Assembly (NCBI RefSeq): GCF_000269805.1
Contig: NZ_JH711481.1
Location: 1,861,789-1,925,788, forward strand
Direction: 5' to 3'
DNA length: 64,000 nucleotides
Source: Actinomyces massiliensis 4401292
GTDB taxonomy: Bacteria; Actinomycetota; Actinomycetes; Actinomycetales; Actinomycetaceae
Shown: piece by piece, positions 1 through 8,423 of the stretch
How positions within the stretch are numbered: position 1 is the stretch's first letter
Layout of the letters: every line of letters begins with the position of its first letter
The notes under the pieces: generated by a model
The model's database searches: none
What the model saw: the letters and a program-made list of their open reading frames with translations, nothing else
What the model was told of the DNA's origin: nothing
Translations under genes and position numbers: made by a program

Positions 1-1
1 G

Positions 2-556
2 GGCGTGTCCCGGGCAGTGGGCATGACCGGACTGCCCCTGGCGACCCCGCACACGCGTCCCACTTACGTCCACCACCACGGCAACAGGCCCGAGCTGCTG
101 CCGGACCAGCCCGATTTCTTCGGCCGGGTGGAGGTACCGGGATCCATGAGCGCGTTCCTCGAGCTCCGGCTTGGGCAGGCGGGCCTCGACTCGCGCGGCT
201 TGTCGGCCGGAATCCCTCACTATGTCGCGCGTGACGACTACCCTGCGGGGGCGGCCGCCCTGCTGGCCGCCGTCTCGGCGTCCACGGGTCTGGCCCTGCC
301 GGTCGGTGATCTTGAGGCGGCTGCCAGCATCAACCGCGCCGAGATCGATGCGGAGGCCGCCGGGCAGCCCGAGGTCGCCGCCGTCGTGAGCGCGCTGGAG
401 GCCCAGTACGACGCCGTCGCACCTGTCAGTAGCACCGAGCTTGCCCATCTGGTGGATGTGCCCTCGGCGGATGAGATCGGTGCGCGCCTCGAGGCTTTCC
501 TCGAGGCGGCTGAAGCGGATGACGCATGGCGCCTCGACAACCGCCAGGAGGAGTGA
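2..556 (+). CDS. PAC2 family protein, C-terminal part (5' end outside window)
   Basis: The frame is open from the first bases of the window, so this is the 3' part of a longer gene, about 184 residues. It has the pattern of the PAC2 (proteasome assembly chaperone-like) family of actinobacteria: a TPHTRP segment after the GMTGLP stretch, then AGIPHYVARDDYP followed by an alanine-rich helix, and an acidic C-terminal helical tail. PAC2 proteins adopt a nucleoside-phosphorylase-like fold; their role in actinobacteria is not settled. The GTG at position 5 is simply an internal valine codon. The next gene converges on it. Family call is from motif memory only. Confidence 0.7.
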   Translation, partial: GVSRAVGMTGLPLATPHTRPTYVHHHGNRPELLPDQPDFFGRVEVPGSMSAFLELRLGQAGLDSRGLSAGIPHYVARDDYPAGAAALLAAVSASTGLALPVGDLEAAASINRAEIDAEAAGQPEVAAVVSALEAQYDAVAPVSSTELAHLVDVPSADEIGARLEAFLEAAEADDAWRLDNRQEE

Positions 557-651
557 GACCTACTCCCACTATCTCTCACTACTGTCCCTCACTGCGGCAG
601 GTCGGCCGGGCGCGGTCGGGAACCGGGAAATTCAGGGACCCAGCGACATGC

Positions 652-1566
652 TCAGGACAAGGCCGGATCGTCGGCCCGCCAGGTGCGCACCGGCAGTGGA
701 AGTCGCCGCACGGCTCGCTCGATGGCCTCGGCCTCACGGGCCGTGAACGGGTCGCCGCGAGCCACGATCACGAGGTTGCCCCGCCGTCGGCCACGAGCGA
801 CAGCAGCATCGGCGACCACCAGCACTCCGCCGAACACCCGCCTCGTGATAGCGAGTTCGCCGGAGAGCATCCGGTGCGGCGCGTCGGGCGCTCCGGCTGC
901 GCCGGCCGTCTTCACTGTATCGGTCGTATCGGCTGTATTGGTCGTATTGGTGGTGTTCGCCAGGTAGATGCCGCTCGGGGACAGGGCGTGTCGGCAGGCG
1001 GCGATGAACTCGTGCGTCCGGCATGCTGCCGGCACGTCGGCGCCGCGGAATGCGTCCCGCACGAGAACGTCCCATTCGCCCGCGCGCAGGCTCGGCACCA
1101 CCCGGGCGGCGTCTCCTACGCGTATGCGCAGTCTCGGGGCGCGCGGCAGATCGAACCACTCCCGTACCCGCTGGGCCAGGACGGCATCGATCTCCACCGC
1201 CAGTTGAGTCGAGCCCGGACGCGCGGCGTCCCAGGCCCGCGCCAGGGCGCAGCCCGCCCCGCCCAGGTGGACGGCCCGCACCGGTTCGCTCTCACCGCGC
1301 AGCGCCGTCAGCGCCGCGTCCATCTGCTGGAGGTACTCGAAATCAAGATGCTCCGGGTCGTGCAGATCGATCCACGATGATTCCGCTCCGTCCAGCAGAA
1401 GCAGGATCCCCCGGTCGCGCATCTGGAGCTCGGCGGTCGCCATCGAGGTGAGCACCGGCTCTGACGGCAGCGCCCGCACGGACGGCGATTCACGCCCGGC
1501 CCTGTCGCCCCTGCGAGTGCGCGTGCCGGAGCGCCTGGAGCCTCGGGGCGACCTCGGTGGTGTCAC
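652..1566 (-). CDS. Spermidine-synthase-like SAM-binding protein
   Basis: A 304-residue protein with a Rossmann methyltransferase-type core: HLGGAGCALAR (glycine-rich nucleotide loop), AVEIDAVLAQRV (acidic residue for the cofactor ribose), RIRVGDAARVV and DVLVRDAF. This is the layout of actinobacterial spermidine-synthase-like proteins; true aminopropyltransferase activity is doubtful because the typical active-site aspartate pattern is not evident. A Thr/Asn/Ala-rich insert near residues 204-230 is encoded by 9-bp tandem repeats. The GTG start at 1566 is supported by a TAGCGT -10 box six bases upstream, so the mRNA may be leaderless. The first ~30 residues are basic and low complexity, so an internal GTG near 1479 is an alternative start. 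Divergent from dinB. Confidence 0.72.
   Translation of the reverse strand: MTPPRSPRGSRRSGTRTRRGDRAGRESPSVRALPSEPVLTSMATAELQMRDRGILLLLDGAESSWIDLHDPEHLDFEYLQQMDAALTALRGESEPVRAVHLGGAGCALARAWDAARPGSTQLAVEIDAVLAQRVREWFDLPRAPRLRIRVGDAARVVPSLRAGEWDVLVRDAFRGADVPAACRTHEFIAACRHALSPSGIYLANTTNTTNTADTTDTVKTAGAAGAPDAPHRMLSGELAITRRVFGGVLVVADAAVARGRRRGNLVIVARGDPFTAREAEAIERAVRRLPLPVRTWRADDPALS
917..952 (+). repeat. 9-bp degenerate tandem repeat, four units
   Basis: Units GTATCGGTC, GTATCGGCT, GTATTGGTC, GTATTGGTG lie head to tail inside the spermidine-synthase-like gene and encode its Thr-rich insert on the opposite strand. The period is a multiple of three, so copy-number change would stay in frame. Confidence 0.75.
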
Positions 1567-1572
1567 AGGCTC

Positions 1573-1578
1573 ACGCTA
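1573..1578 (-). promoter_or_regulatory. Leaderless-type -10 element of the spermidine-synthase-like gene
   Basis: On the minus strand TAGCGT lies exactly six bases before the GTG at 1566. There is no Shine-Dalgarno sequence. The same TANNNT-N6-start geometry occurs before four other genes in this window. Confidence 0.5.
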
Positions 1579-1689
1579 TCGTGGATGCATGACCGGCCGG
1601 CGGACGGGCGGGCCGGCAGGGCGATCCCGGATGCGCTGCCGGGAAGCCCGGGAAGCCGCTGTACACAGGGCGCAGAACGGGAGGCGGTC

Positions 1690-2931
1690 ATGAGTCGATC
1701 CCCTCGTGCCCAGGAGGCGCGCCGCTCCTGGGGCCGTGACGATTCCGCCACGCCGATTCTTCATGTCGACATGGATGCGTTCTTCGCCTCGGTCGAGCTG
1801 CTCGAGCGCCCCGAACTCATCGGGCGCCCGGTCATCGTGGGCGGAACCTCGGGGCGCGGCGTCGTCTCAGCGGCCTCCTACGAGGCCCGCGCCTATGGCG
1901 TGGCCTCGGCCATGTCGATGGCAGAGGCGCACCGGCGCTGTCCGCAGGCGGTCGTCCTGCCCGTGCGTCACGGTCTTTACTCCCAGGTCTCGCGCCGAGT
2001 GATGGCCATTCTCGAACAGGTCACCCCGGCCATGGAGAAGGTCAGCGTTGATGAGGCCTTCCTCGACGTCTCAGGAGCCCGCCGGCGCATGGGGTCACCG
2101 GTCGAGATCGCCCAGTGGATCCGCGCCGAGATCCGCCGGCGCGTCGGTGTGCCCGCCTCCGTTGGTATTGCCTCCACCAAGTTCGTCGCCAAGCTCGCCT
2201 CCTCCCATGCCAAGCCCGATGGACTGCTCCTCGTGCCCGCCGACGCCACCCGGGACTTCCTCGACGTCCTGCCGGTGGGTGCGCTGTGGGGCGTGGGGGA
2301 CAAGAGCGCACAGGTTCTGAAGCGCTGGGGGATCCACGACGTGCGCGCCCTGGCTGCCACCGACGTGCGACGCCTGGAGAAGATCCTCGGAACCGCCGCC
2401 GGGCGGCACCTGCACGATCTGGCCCGCGGCATCGATCCCCGACCCGTGAGCCCGGGGCGCGAGGAGAAGTCCGTGGGAACCGAGTCGACCTTCTTCGAGA
2501 CCATCACCGATCGCGCGCACGCCCGTCGCGTCCTGCTGGATCAGACCCACCAGTGCGCCGCGCGCCTGCGCGCGGGGAACCTGCGCGGGCGCGTCGTCGT
2601 CCTCAAGGCGCGCGGCGCCGACTTCGTCACCGTCACCCGCTCGCGCACTCTGCCGATTCCAACCGACCTCGCGCGCGACCTGTTCGCGATCGTCGAGCTG
2701 CTCTTCGACGCCCTGCCCACGCCCGGAGGCGGCTTCCGGCTGCTGGGAGTCAGGGTGGAGGGCCTGGCCCGCGCCGACGACGGCGTTCAACTCCTGCTCG
2801 ACGAGGATCCCCGGCGCGGGGCGCCCGAGCGCGCCGCCGATGCCGTTCGCCGGCGTTGGGGGCGCGCAGCCGTGGCTCCCGCCAGCCTGCTGGACTCCCG
2901 AGCGGAGCCCGACGGGCGCACCGGTGAGTGA
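1690..2931 (+). CDS. dinB: DNA polymerase IV (Y family)
   Basis: 413 residues. Y-family translesion polymerase: HVDMDAFFASVE near the N-terminus (first metal-binding aspartate and steric-gate Phe region), the SVDEAFLDVSG motif with the catalytic acidic pair, then SVGIASTKFVAKLAS, a helix-hairpin-helix thumb (GVGDKSAQVLKRWGI) and a little-finger domain. The upstream ATG at 1585 is in frame, but the ATG at 1690 is preceded by GGGAGG and starts just before the conserved core, so I chose it. Near the C-terminus QLLLDED sits where a beta-clamp motif (QLxLF) would be expected; it lacks the aromatic residue, so clamp binding may be weak. Probably makes error-prone bypass synthesis possible after DNA damage; no LexA box was identified. 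Confidence 0.93.
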   Translation: MSRSPRAQEARRSWGRDDSATPILHVDMDAFFASVELLERPELIGRPVIVGGTSGRGVVSAASYEARAYGVASAMSMAEAHRRCPQAVVLPVRHGLYSQVSRRVMAILEQVTPAMEKVSVDEAFLDVSGARRRMGSPVEIAQWIRAEIRRRVGVPASVGIASTKFVAKLASSHAKPDGLLLVPADATRDFLDVLPVGALWGVGDKSAQVLKRWGIHDVRALAATDVRRLEKILGTAAGRHLHDLARGIDPRPVSPGREEKSVGTESTFFETITDRAHARRVLLDQTHQCAARLRAGNLRGRVVVLKARGADFVTVTRSRTLPIPTDLARDLFAIVELLFDALPTPGGGFRLLGVRVEGLARADDGVQLLLDEDPRRGAPERAADAVRRRWGRAAVAPASLLDSRAEPDGRTGE

Positions 2932-2965
2932 GGCGGATCGTGACCGCCTGCTCGCGGCCCCGGCG

Positions 2966-3733
2966 TCAGTCGAGGCGGGAGGCATCGACGGCGACGACGC
3001 CGACGACCCCATCCACACCCGCGAGCGCGTGGACGAGGGCCTCGGCGTCCTTGCCGCCCTTGAAGGCCATCCGGGCGGTCATCACCTTCCCCTGCTCCGT
3101 CCTCCGAGAGGATGTGGAGGAGATGGAGGCCGTATAGCCCAGGGAGGTGGCTGCTGAGATCACGGCGGGCATGACCGCGTTCCCGACCTCATACTCGACC
3201 TCCACGGCCTGGAGCCCTCCTCGCTGGGGCAGGCGCCGCATGAGCGGCCCGATGGCGAACACGAGCAGGTAGTGCAGGGCCAGGGTGAGGCATGCCAGCG
3301 GAATCATGCTCGCGCCGCACGCCATGCCCACGGCGGCCGAGAGCCACACCGTTGCCGCCGTTGTGAGCCCGCGGACCGTGTCATTGTTGACGAAGATGAC
3401 TCCGGCTCCCAGGAAGCCGATCCCGGAGACGACCTGGGCCGCAATGCGCGAGGGATCGACGCCCGTGCTCGTTCCCGTACCGGAGCCGGCCCCGAACCCG
3501 TAGGCAGACACGAGGGTGAACAGGCAGGCCCCCACGCCCACCAGGACATGCGTCTTGATGCCGGCGTCTTTGAGATGCACATGGCGCTCGAGGCCGAGCA
3601 GCAGGCACAGGCCGAAGGCCGCGCATAGGGGAGCGGCCTGCTGGCCGAGCTGATCGAGTGGTTGACCGAATGGCTGATCGAGTGCGGCGGCGCTCGCGGC
3701 GCCCGCTGCGGTGATCGATAGGGGTGCAATCAT
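2966..3733 (-). CDS. MgtC/SapB family membrane protein
   Basis: 255 residues with about five hydrophobic segments, followed by a soluble ACT-like C-terminal domain (about residues 175-250). The conserved signature GLERHVHLKDAGIKTHVLVGVGACLFTLVS is split here for display: GLERHVHLKDAG and KTHVLVGVGACLFT, then a DPSRIAAQVVSGIGFLGAG block typical of MgtC/SapB. Such proteins affect magnesium homeostasis or acid/virulence phenotypes in other bacteria, often through the membrane ATP synthase; the role here is unknown. Start ATG at 3733 has a GAGAG ribosome site. It ends 34 bp from the convergent dinB stop and lies 111 bp downstream of the lacI-type gene, so it could be read through from that operon. 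Confidence 0.88.
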   Translation of the reverse strand: MIAPLSITAAGAASAAALDQPFGQPLDQLGQQAAPLCAAFGLCLLLGLERHVHLKDAGIKTHVLVGVGACLFTLVSAYGFGAGSGTGTSTGVDPSRIAAQVVSGIGFLGAGVIFVNNDTVRGLTTAATVWLSAAVGMACGASMIPLACLTLALHYLLVFAIGPLMRRLPQRGGLQAVEVEYEVGNAVMPAVISAATSLGYTASISSTSSRRTEQGKVMTARMAFKGGKDAEALVHALAGVDGVVGVVAVDASRLD

Positions 3734-3844
3734 GAGCTGCTCTCAGATCGACGGTGCGGTGAGGATGCGGTGAATCGGCTGTGGCTGAGTGGCTGAGTGG
3801 CTGCCATCTGCCGGCGGCGGGCGGGGACCGTGGCTTCCCGCAGG

Positions 3845-4888
3845 TCACCGCTCACCCGGAAACGGCCCGGACTCGTCGGATGGCCGAGCCGGCGCTTGAC
3901 CGAGCGTCCGTCCCTCGATGATCCGTCCGGGGATGCGGATGTCGCGCTCGGCGGAGTCCCCTCCATTGAATCGGGCGGTCAGCAGAGAGACGGCTTCACG
4001 GGCCATGTCGGTCACGGGCTGTTCTACGGTGGTCAGGCCGAGAAGCGGACTGCGGTACGGGCCGACGCCGTCGAAGCCGGTCACGGAGACCTCCTCGGGG
4101 CAGGATATCCCCCACTCCTGAAGCAGCTCGAGGGCGCGCAGTGCGATCATGTCGCTGCCCGCCACGATCGCGGTGGCGCCCTCGTCCAGGGCCTGTCGCA
4201 ATCCGTTCTCGAACGCCTCGCCCTGTGCGGCGTCCTCCGTGACGATGCTCGTGGTGACGCCGGCGACGACGAACTCGGTGAGGAACGTGGCGGTTCGGGC
4301 GTGCAGGGTGGTGGCCAGGGGGTGGCGTGAGGCGGTGATGGCGACGTGCCGATGGTCCGCATCGATGATGCGTCGGGCGAGGTCCAGCTCGGACTGGGGG
4401 TCGATGCGGATGCAGTCGATGCCCGGATGGGTGGAGCTCAGGGCCACTGTGATCGTCGGGACGAAGGATGCCGAGTGCTCGATGGCCCGAGACGAGACGC
4501 GTCCTGAGGCCACGATGATGCCTCCCACGGAGTGCCCGAGGAGGTTCTCCACCGCCTCGACTTGAGTCTCCTCCTTGTCTCCACCGGCCGTGATGAGTAG
4601 ATCGAGTCCGGCCCGGTCGGTCTCGCGCTGGATCTCCGTGGATACCTGGCCGTAGAAGTGGAATCCGGCATCCCTGATGAGGAGGCCGACGGCGGTATTG
4701 CGCGTGCTGGCAAGACCCGCCGCACCGAGATTGCGCACGTAGCCCAGGCGCGTGGCCGTCGCCAGGACGGTCCTTCGAGTCTCCGGGGAGACTTTCGGAT
4801 GACCTGACAGTGCCCGGGAGGCGGTTGAATTGGAGACGCCAGCCGCTTGGGCGACCTGGGCCAGACCCACTCGGGTCTTGCGTTCCAC
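3845..4888 (-). CDS. LacI-family transcriptional regulator
   Basis: 347 residues. An N-terminal LacI helix-turn-helix (residues 8-28, with AQAAGVSNSTASRALSG, then the hinge ATRLGYVRN) is followed by a periplasmic-binding-protein-like effector domain with the usual TGFDGV segment near residue 270. The GTG start at 4888 is preceded by GGGAGGCGGG. It is the last gene of the minus-strand operon that begins with the substrate-binding protein, 43 bp after the 2H phosphoesterase. It probably represses that operon: a canonical LacI-type operator is placed over the operon's transcription start at 9522-9535. The effector is unknown; a sugar, sugar phosphate or related solute is likely by family. Confidence 0.93.
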   Translation of the reverse strand: MERKTRVGLAQVAQAAGVSNSTASRALSGHPKVSPETRRTVLATATRLGYVRNLGAAGLASTRNTAVGLLIRDAGFHFYGQVSTEIQRETDRAGLDLLITAGGDKEETQVEAVENLLGHSVGGIIVASGRVSSRAIEHSASFVPTITVALSSTHPGIDCIRIDPQSELDLARRIIDADHRHVAITASRHPLATTLHARTATFLTEFVVAGVTTSIVTEDAAQGEAFENGLRQALDEGATAIVAGSDMIALRALELLQEWGISCPEEVSVTGFDGVGPYRSPLLGLTTVEQPVTDMAREAVSLLTARFNGGDSAERDIRIPGRIIEGRTLGQAPARPSDESGPFPGER

Positions 4889-4931
4889 TTCCCGCCTCCC
4901 GTGCTCACTGCGTGCGTGATGAGATGAACTG

Positions 4932-5555
4932 TCAGTTTACGCCGAGCTCCCACTCGGCAAGCGTGTCGAAGGCGAAGATCCCCTCATCCCTGCGCTGTTC
5001 GACGCTGACCAGGCTGATCCTGTCGATCGTGAAGATGCCGGCCGGGCAGGCCTTGCTCAGAGCGGCGGCCAGTTGCCGGTCGGTCTCCTCGTCGGATGCC
5101 GTCGTGCAGTAGGCGAGGGTGAAATGGGGGCCGAAAGGCGGCTCAGTCAGCGCATCGGCGAGACCGGCCTGCGCGCAGGCCGCTCGGCTACCGCTGACCA
5201 GCGCGTCGAAGGCATCGCGATCCTCTCCCAGGACTTCGACCGCCTCGCGGCGAACGAGGGGGGAGCCGCAGCGCACGGTGAGGGGGCTCGCTGTCCGTGC
5301 GAAGGCCGCGAGCGATGTGCGCAGGGCCGTTGTCCCGTTGTCGTCCAGCTCGTCCTCGTAGAGGTCGAGGCGTTGGAGGGTCATGTGCACGTACCGCAGG
5401 GGCTGAGCGACAAGGGCGCCCATGCCGCTCAGGATCGGTTCGGCTGCCTTCGCGACCCCGGCGACTGTGCTTCCCGTTCCCGGCGTCGCGTAAAGATGGA
5501 GCGCACCGTCGCCCCGCCTCCAGTGGGTGTCCGGACGGTCGAAGAAGCGTTTCAT
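4932..5555 (-). CDS. 2H phosphoesterase / 2'-5' RNA ligase-like protein
   Basis: 207 residues with the two diagnostic HxT motifs of the 2H superfamily: HMTLQRL (about residue 57) and HFTLAYC (about residue 144), spaced as in LigT/CPDase proteins. 2H enzymes open cyclic phosphodiesters (2',3'-cyclic nucleotides, ADP-ribose 1'',2''-cyclic phosphate) or act on related phosphoesters. The start ATG at 5555 has AGGAGG seven bases upstream and overlaps the stop of the ABC ATPase gene as ATGA, so the two are translationally coupled. Its presence in a solute-importer operon suggests it processes a phosphorylated or cyclic-phosphate form of the imported compound, but that is inference. Confidence 0.8.
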   Translation of the reverse strand: MKRFFDRPDTHWRRGDGALHLYATPGTGSTVAGVAKAAEPILSGMGALVAQPLRYVHMTLQRLDLYEDELDDNGTTALRTSLAAFARTASPLTVRCGSPLVRREAVEVLGEDRDAFDALVSGSRAACAQAGLADALTEPPFGPHFTLAYCTTASDEETDRQLAAALSKACPAGIFTIDRISLVSVEQRRDEGIFAFDTLAEWELGVN

Positions 5556-6709
5556 GCGCCCTCCTGCTCCTGAGGGACGGCCCACATGAGAGCGCTATCG
5601 ACGGCGCAGTCGGTCTCATGCCCCGTTGCCCGCACGTCGGCGGTGCCGGGGGCGCGTCCCTGAAGTCGTCCGCAGGGAGTGTCCACGACGTAGTTGATGA
5701 CATCGCCGTCGAAGGCTGAGGAGACGATGGTGCCGGGGATCCGCAGTGAATCGCTGCGCTCCTCTCCCACCACGAGGTCCTCCGCACGGATCACGATGGC
5801 TGTGCTCTGCGCCTCCTCCAGGCCGGGGACGCCGTCGCACTCGATGTCTCCGAGCGTCGTGGAGATCCGGTAGCGGCCGTAGTGCGCGTCCTCGTGGAGG
5901 ACTTCTGAGACCGTGCCCTCGATGAAGTTGCTCGTGCCCAGGAATCCGGCCACGAAGCGGTTCGCGGGGCGGTGGTATATCTCCGCGGGCGTTCCGACCT
6001 GTTCGATCCTCCCGGCACTCATGACCACGATCGTGTCGCTCATGGTCAGCGCCTCGGACTGATCGTGGGTGACGAAGATGGCCGTGAGGCTCAACCGCTG
6101 CTGGAGGGATCGGATCTCCTCCCGCATCCGCAGGCGGAGGCGGGCGTCCAGGTTGGACAGCGGCTCGTCGAACAGGATGATCTTCGGCTCCATGACGAGC
6201 GCGCGGGCTAGGGCCACGCGCTGCTGCTTGCCGCCGGAGAGCTGGTGCGGGTGCCGCTTGGCGTACTCCTCGATGCCCATGGTGCGCAGGCTCGTGGCGA
6301 CGCGGTCGTCGCGCTCCTGGCGAGCCACCTTCTTGAGCTTGAGCCCGAATCCGACGTTCTCCTCCACCGTGAGGTGCGGGAAAAGGGCGTAGGACTGGAA
6401 CACCATCGACATCGGCCGCTTGTTCGCGGGTGTGCTGGTCAAAGGCTCGCCATCAAGGGTGATCTCCCCGGAGGTGACCTCCTCGAAGCCCGCGATCATG
6501 CGCAGTGTGGTGGTCTTGCCGCAGCCGGAGGGGCCGAGGAGAGTCGTGAAGGTCCCGGCCTTGATATGGAGGCTGATGCCGTCGACGGCTTTCTGAGATG
6601 TGCCGCGCCGGCCGGCGTACGTCTTGGTGACGTCCACCAGATCCAGGGCTCCCGCGGTGACTCGGGGATCGTCCTCGACGGTCGGGTCGTTCTGCTTGTT
6701 GTCTGTCAT
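5552..6709 (-). CDS. ABC transporter ATP-binding protein (FbpC/AfuC/PotA type)
   Basis: 385 residues. Walker A GPSGCGKTT, Q-loop FQSYALFPHLT, signature LSGGKQQR, Walker B ILFDEP and H-loop THDQ are all intact, so it should be an active ATPase. The C-terminal ~120 residues form a TOBE-type regulatory domain. An open frame continues upstream, but the ATG at 6709 overlaps the permease stop as ATGA and begins a normal family N-terminus. It energises the two-domain permease next door and belongs to the iron(III)/sugar-phosphate/2-aminoethylphosphonate group of importers. Confidence 0.93.
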   Translation of the reverse strand: MTDNKQNDPTVEDDPRVTAGALDLVDVTKTYAGRRGTSQKAVDGISLHIKAGTFTTLLGPSGCGKTTTLRMIAGFEEVTSGEITLDGEPLTSTPANKRPMSMVFQSYALFPHLTVEENVGFGLKLKKVARQERDDRVATSLRTMGIEEYAKRHPHQLSGGKQQRVALARALVMEPKIILFDEPLSNLDARLRLRMREEIRSLQQRLSLTAIFVTHDQSEALTMSDTIVVMSAGRIEQVGTPAEIYHRPANRFVAGFLGTSNFIEGTVSEVLHEDAHYGRYRISTTLGDIECDGVPGLEEAQSTAIVIRAEDLVVGEERSDSLRIPGTIVSSAFDGDVINYVVDTPCGRLQGRAPGTADVRATGHETDCAVDSALMWAVPQEQEGA

Positions 6710-8391
6710 GACTGGGCCGTCCTCATGGAGCGGTTGAGCTGGTTGATGGCGAGGGAGGCGATGGCGAGGACGATCAGGACGGTGCAGTAGGCGAAAGCGT
6801 TGCCGAAGTGCCCTGCGTCCACCTCGTCGAGGATCTGAGCGGTCATCACCTTGGTCTGGGGCGTGGTGATGAAGATGATCGCGGTGATCATCGTCATCGA
6901 CTTCGTGATGCCATAGGTCATCGCGGTGACGACCCCTGAGCGCAGCAGGGGGAGCGTGATCAGCCGGAGCGTGGTGATCTGGGAGGCGCCGAGTGACGTT
7001 GACGCCTCCTCCACCTGCGGGTTGATCTGCTTCAGTGCGGATATGCACGCCTGTTGCCCCGTGGGAATGGCGCGCGCGATATAGACCATGATGATGGCCA
7101 CCGCGCCCGCTCCCGTTGCGAGCCCGCCCGCGAGCGGCGGAAGTATCCGATGCCCGAGGAACCATGTGGGACCGGAGTAGGCCAGGGCGAATCCGAGACC
7201 GAGCACGGTTCCCGGCACGGCGATCCCCAGCATGCCCACGAAATCCAGGATTCTGCCCGCCCTGGGCAGGTGCCGGACCACGAGCCAGGCGATCAGAAGG
7301 GCGAGAAGTGCCGCGATGGGAGTGGCGATGAGGGTCATCATCAGAGTCTTGGTGACCGCGTCCGCCCCGAGGCGGTAGACGAACTGGTAGTGGTCCAAGG
7401 TCCAGGAGTTGTCCACCGCCAGGATCTTGACGAATCCGCCCACCAGGATTGCCGTGTAGCAGGCGAGGACCAGGGCGACCCAGACCCCCACGAGAAGGAG
7501 CACGGGGTACTTGACCGTCCGAGCGGTCACAGGTTTGACGGTTCCCGTCGGTTTTCCCGTGACGGTGATGACGGTCTTCTTGCCCGCCCAGTACTTCTGG
7601 ACGGCGAAGACGCTGATGGCGGGGACCAGGAGCACCAGGGCGATGCCCGCCGCCGAGGCGACATCGCCGCTCCCGGCCACTGCGAAGTAGATCTGACTCG
7701 CCAGGACGCGGTAGTCGCCGCCCAGGACGAGCGGATTGGCGAGGTCCGCGATGCCCTCCACGAAGAGGACGAGGAAGGAGGCCAGCAGTGCCGGGATGGT
7801 CATGGGGATGGTGACCTTGAACAGCGTCTGCAGCGGACTGGCGCCGAGGGAGGCCGCCGCTTCGAAATGCGACGGATCCATGTTCTCGAACATGCCTCTG
7901 ATATTGAGGTAGGCGACTGGCGCGAAGGTCATCGCCAGAACAATCGTCAGTCCTTGGAGGCCGTAGATGTTGTGATCAGCCCCTAGCAGGTGGAAGGTGA
8001 TGATGCCGCGCTTGCCGAACAGCGTGATCAACGCGGTGGCGGTGGCGAATGGGGGAGAGACGGTGGGAAGCAGGGTGATCCAGTGGAGGGCGCGTTTGCC
8101 CCGGAAGTCGAGGAACACCTGCGCATAGGCGGTCAGGAAGCCGATCGCGGTTCCGACTGTCCCCACGAGAACGCCCAGGACGATGGTGTTCCGCAGCGGA
8201 GTCGTCTGGCTGGTCAGTGATGTCACAATCGCTGAGCGGCCATCGGGTGAGAGCGCGGCCCCGAGGAGTTTGCCAACCGGGATACCGACCGTCAGGAAGA
8301 GGCAGGCGATCACCACTGCGAGGACTGCGGCCACGGACAGGTCCACCGGCCTGCGACGCCGAGTTCGGGCAGACCCGGGGAGGGAGGTCAT
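6706..8391 (-). CDS. ABC transporter permease, two fused halves
   Basis: 561 residues, about twelve transmembrane helices made of two homologous permease halves. Each half carries an EAA loop that docks on the ATPase: EAAASLGASPLQTLFKVTIP (first half) and EEASTSLGASQITTLRLITLP (second half). Duplicated permeases of this size are typical of FbpB/AfuB/PhnU-like systems. The ATG at 8391 has AGGAG seven bases upstream and was preferred; a GTG at 8427 overlaps the stop of the substrate-binding gene as GTGA and is an alternative start adding twelve residues. The stop overlaps the ATPase start. Confidence 0.9.
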   Translation of the reverse strand: MTSLPGSARTRRRRPVDLSVAAVLAVVIACLFLTVGIPVGKLLGAALSPDGRSAIVTSLTSQTTPLRNTIVLGVLVGTVGTAIGFLTAYAQVFLDFRGKRALHWITLLPTVSPPFATATALITLFGKRGIITFHLLGADHNIYGLQGLTIVLAMTFAPVAYLNIRGMFENMDPSHFEAAASLGASPLQTLFKVTIPMTIPALLASFLVLFVEGIADLANPLVLGGDYRVLASQIYFAVAGSGDVASAAGIALVLLVPAISVFAVQKYWAGKKTVITVTGKPTGTVKPVTARTVKYPVLLLVGVWVALVLACYTAILVGGFVKILAVDNSWTLDHYQFVYRLGADAVTKTLMMTLIATPIAALLALLIAWLVVRHLPRAGRILDFVGMLGIAVPGTVLGLGFALAYSGPTWFLGHRILPPLAGGLATGAGAVAIIMVYIARAIPTGQQACISALKQINPQVEEASTSLGASQITTLRLITLPLLRSGVVTAMTYGITKSMTMITAIIFITTPQTKVMTAQILDEVDAGHFGNAFAYCTVLIVLAIASLAINQLNRSMRTAQS

Positions 8392-8423
8392 AGTCGTGCT
8401 CCTGGGAGACATCGGCCGGCTGG

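Noticed and set aside
2932-2948. Small hairpin GGCGG-N7-CCGCC between dinB and the MgtC gene
   Set aside because: Only five base pairs and no U-run; too weak to call a terminator.
6710-7165. N-terminal extension of the ABC ATPase frame
   Set aside because: It lies inside the permease gene; the ATG at 6709 with stop-start overlap gives a normal protein.
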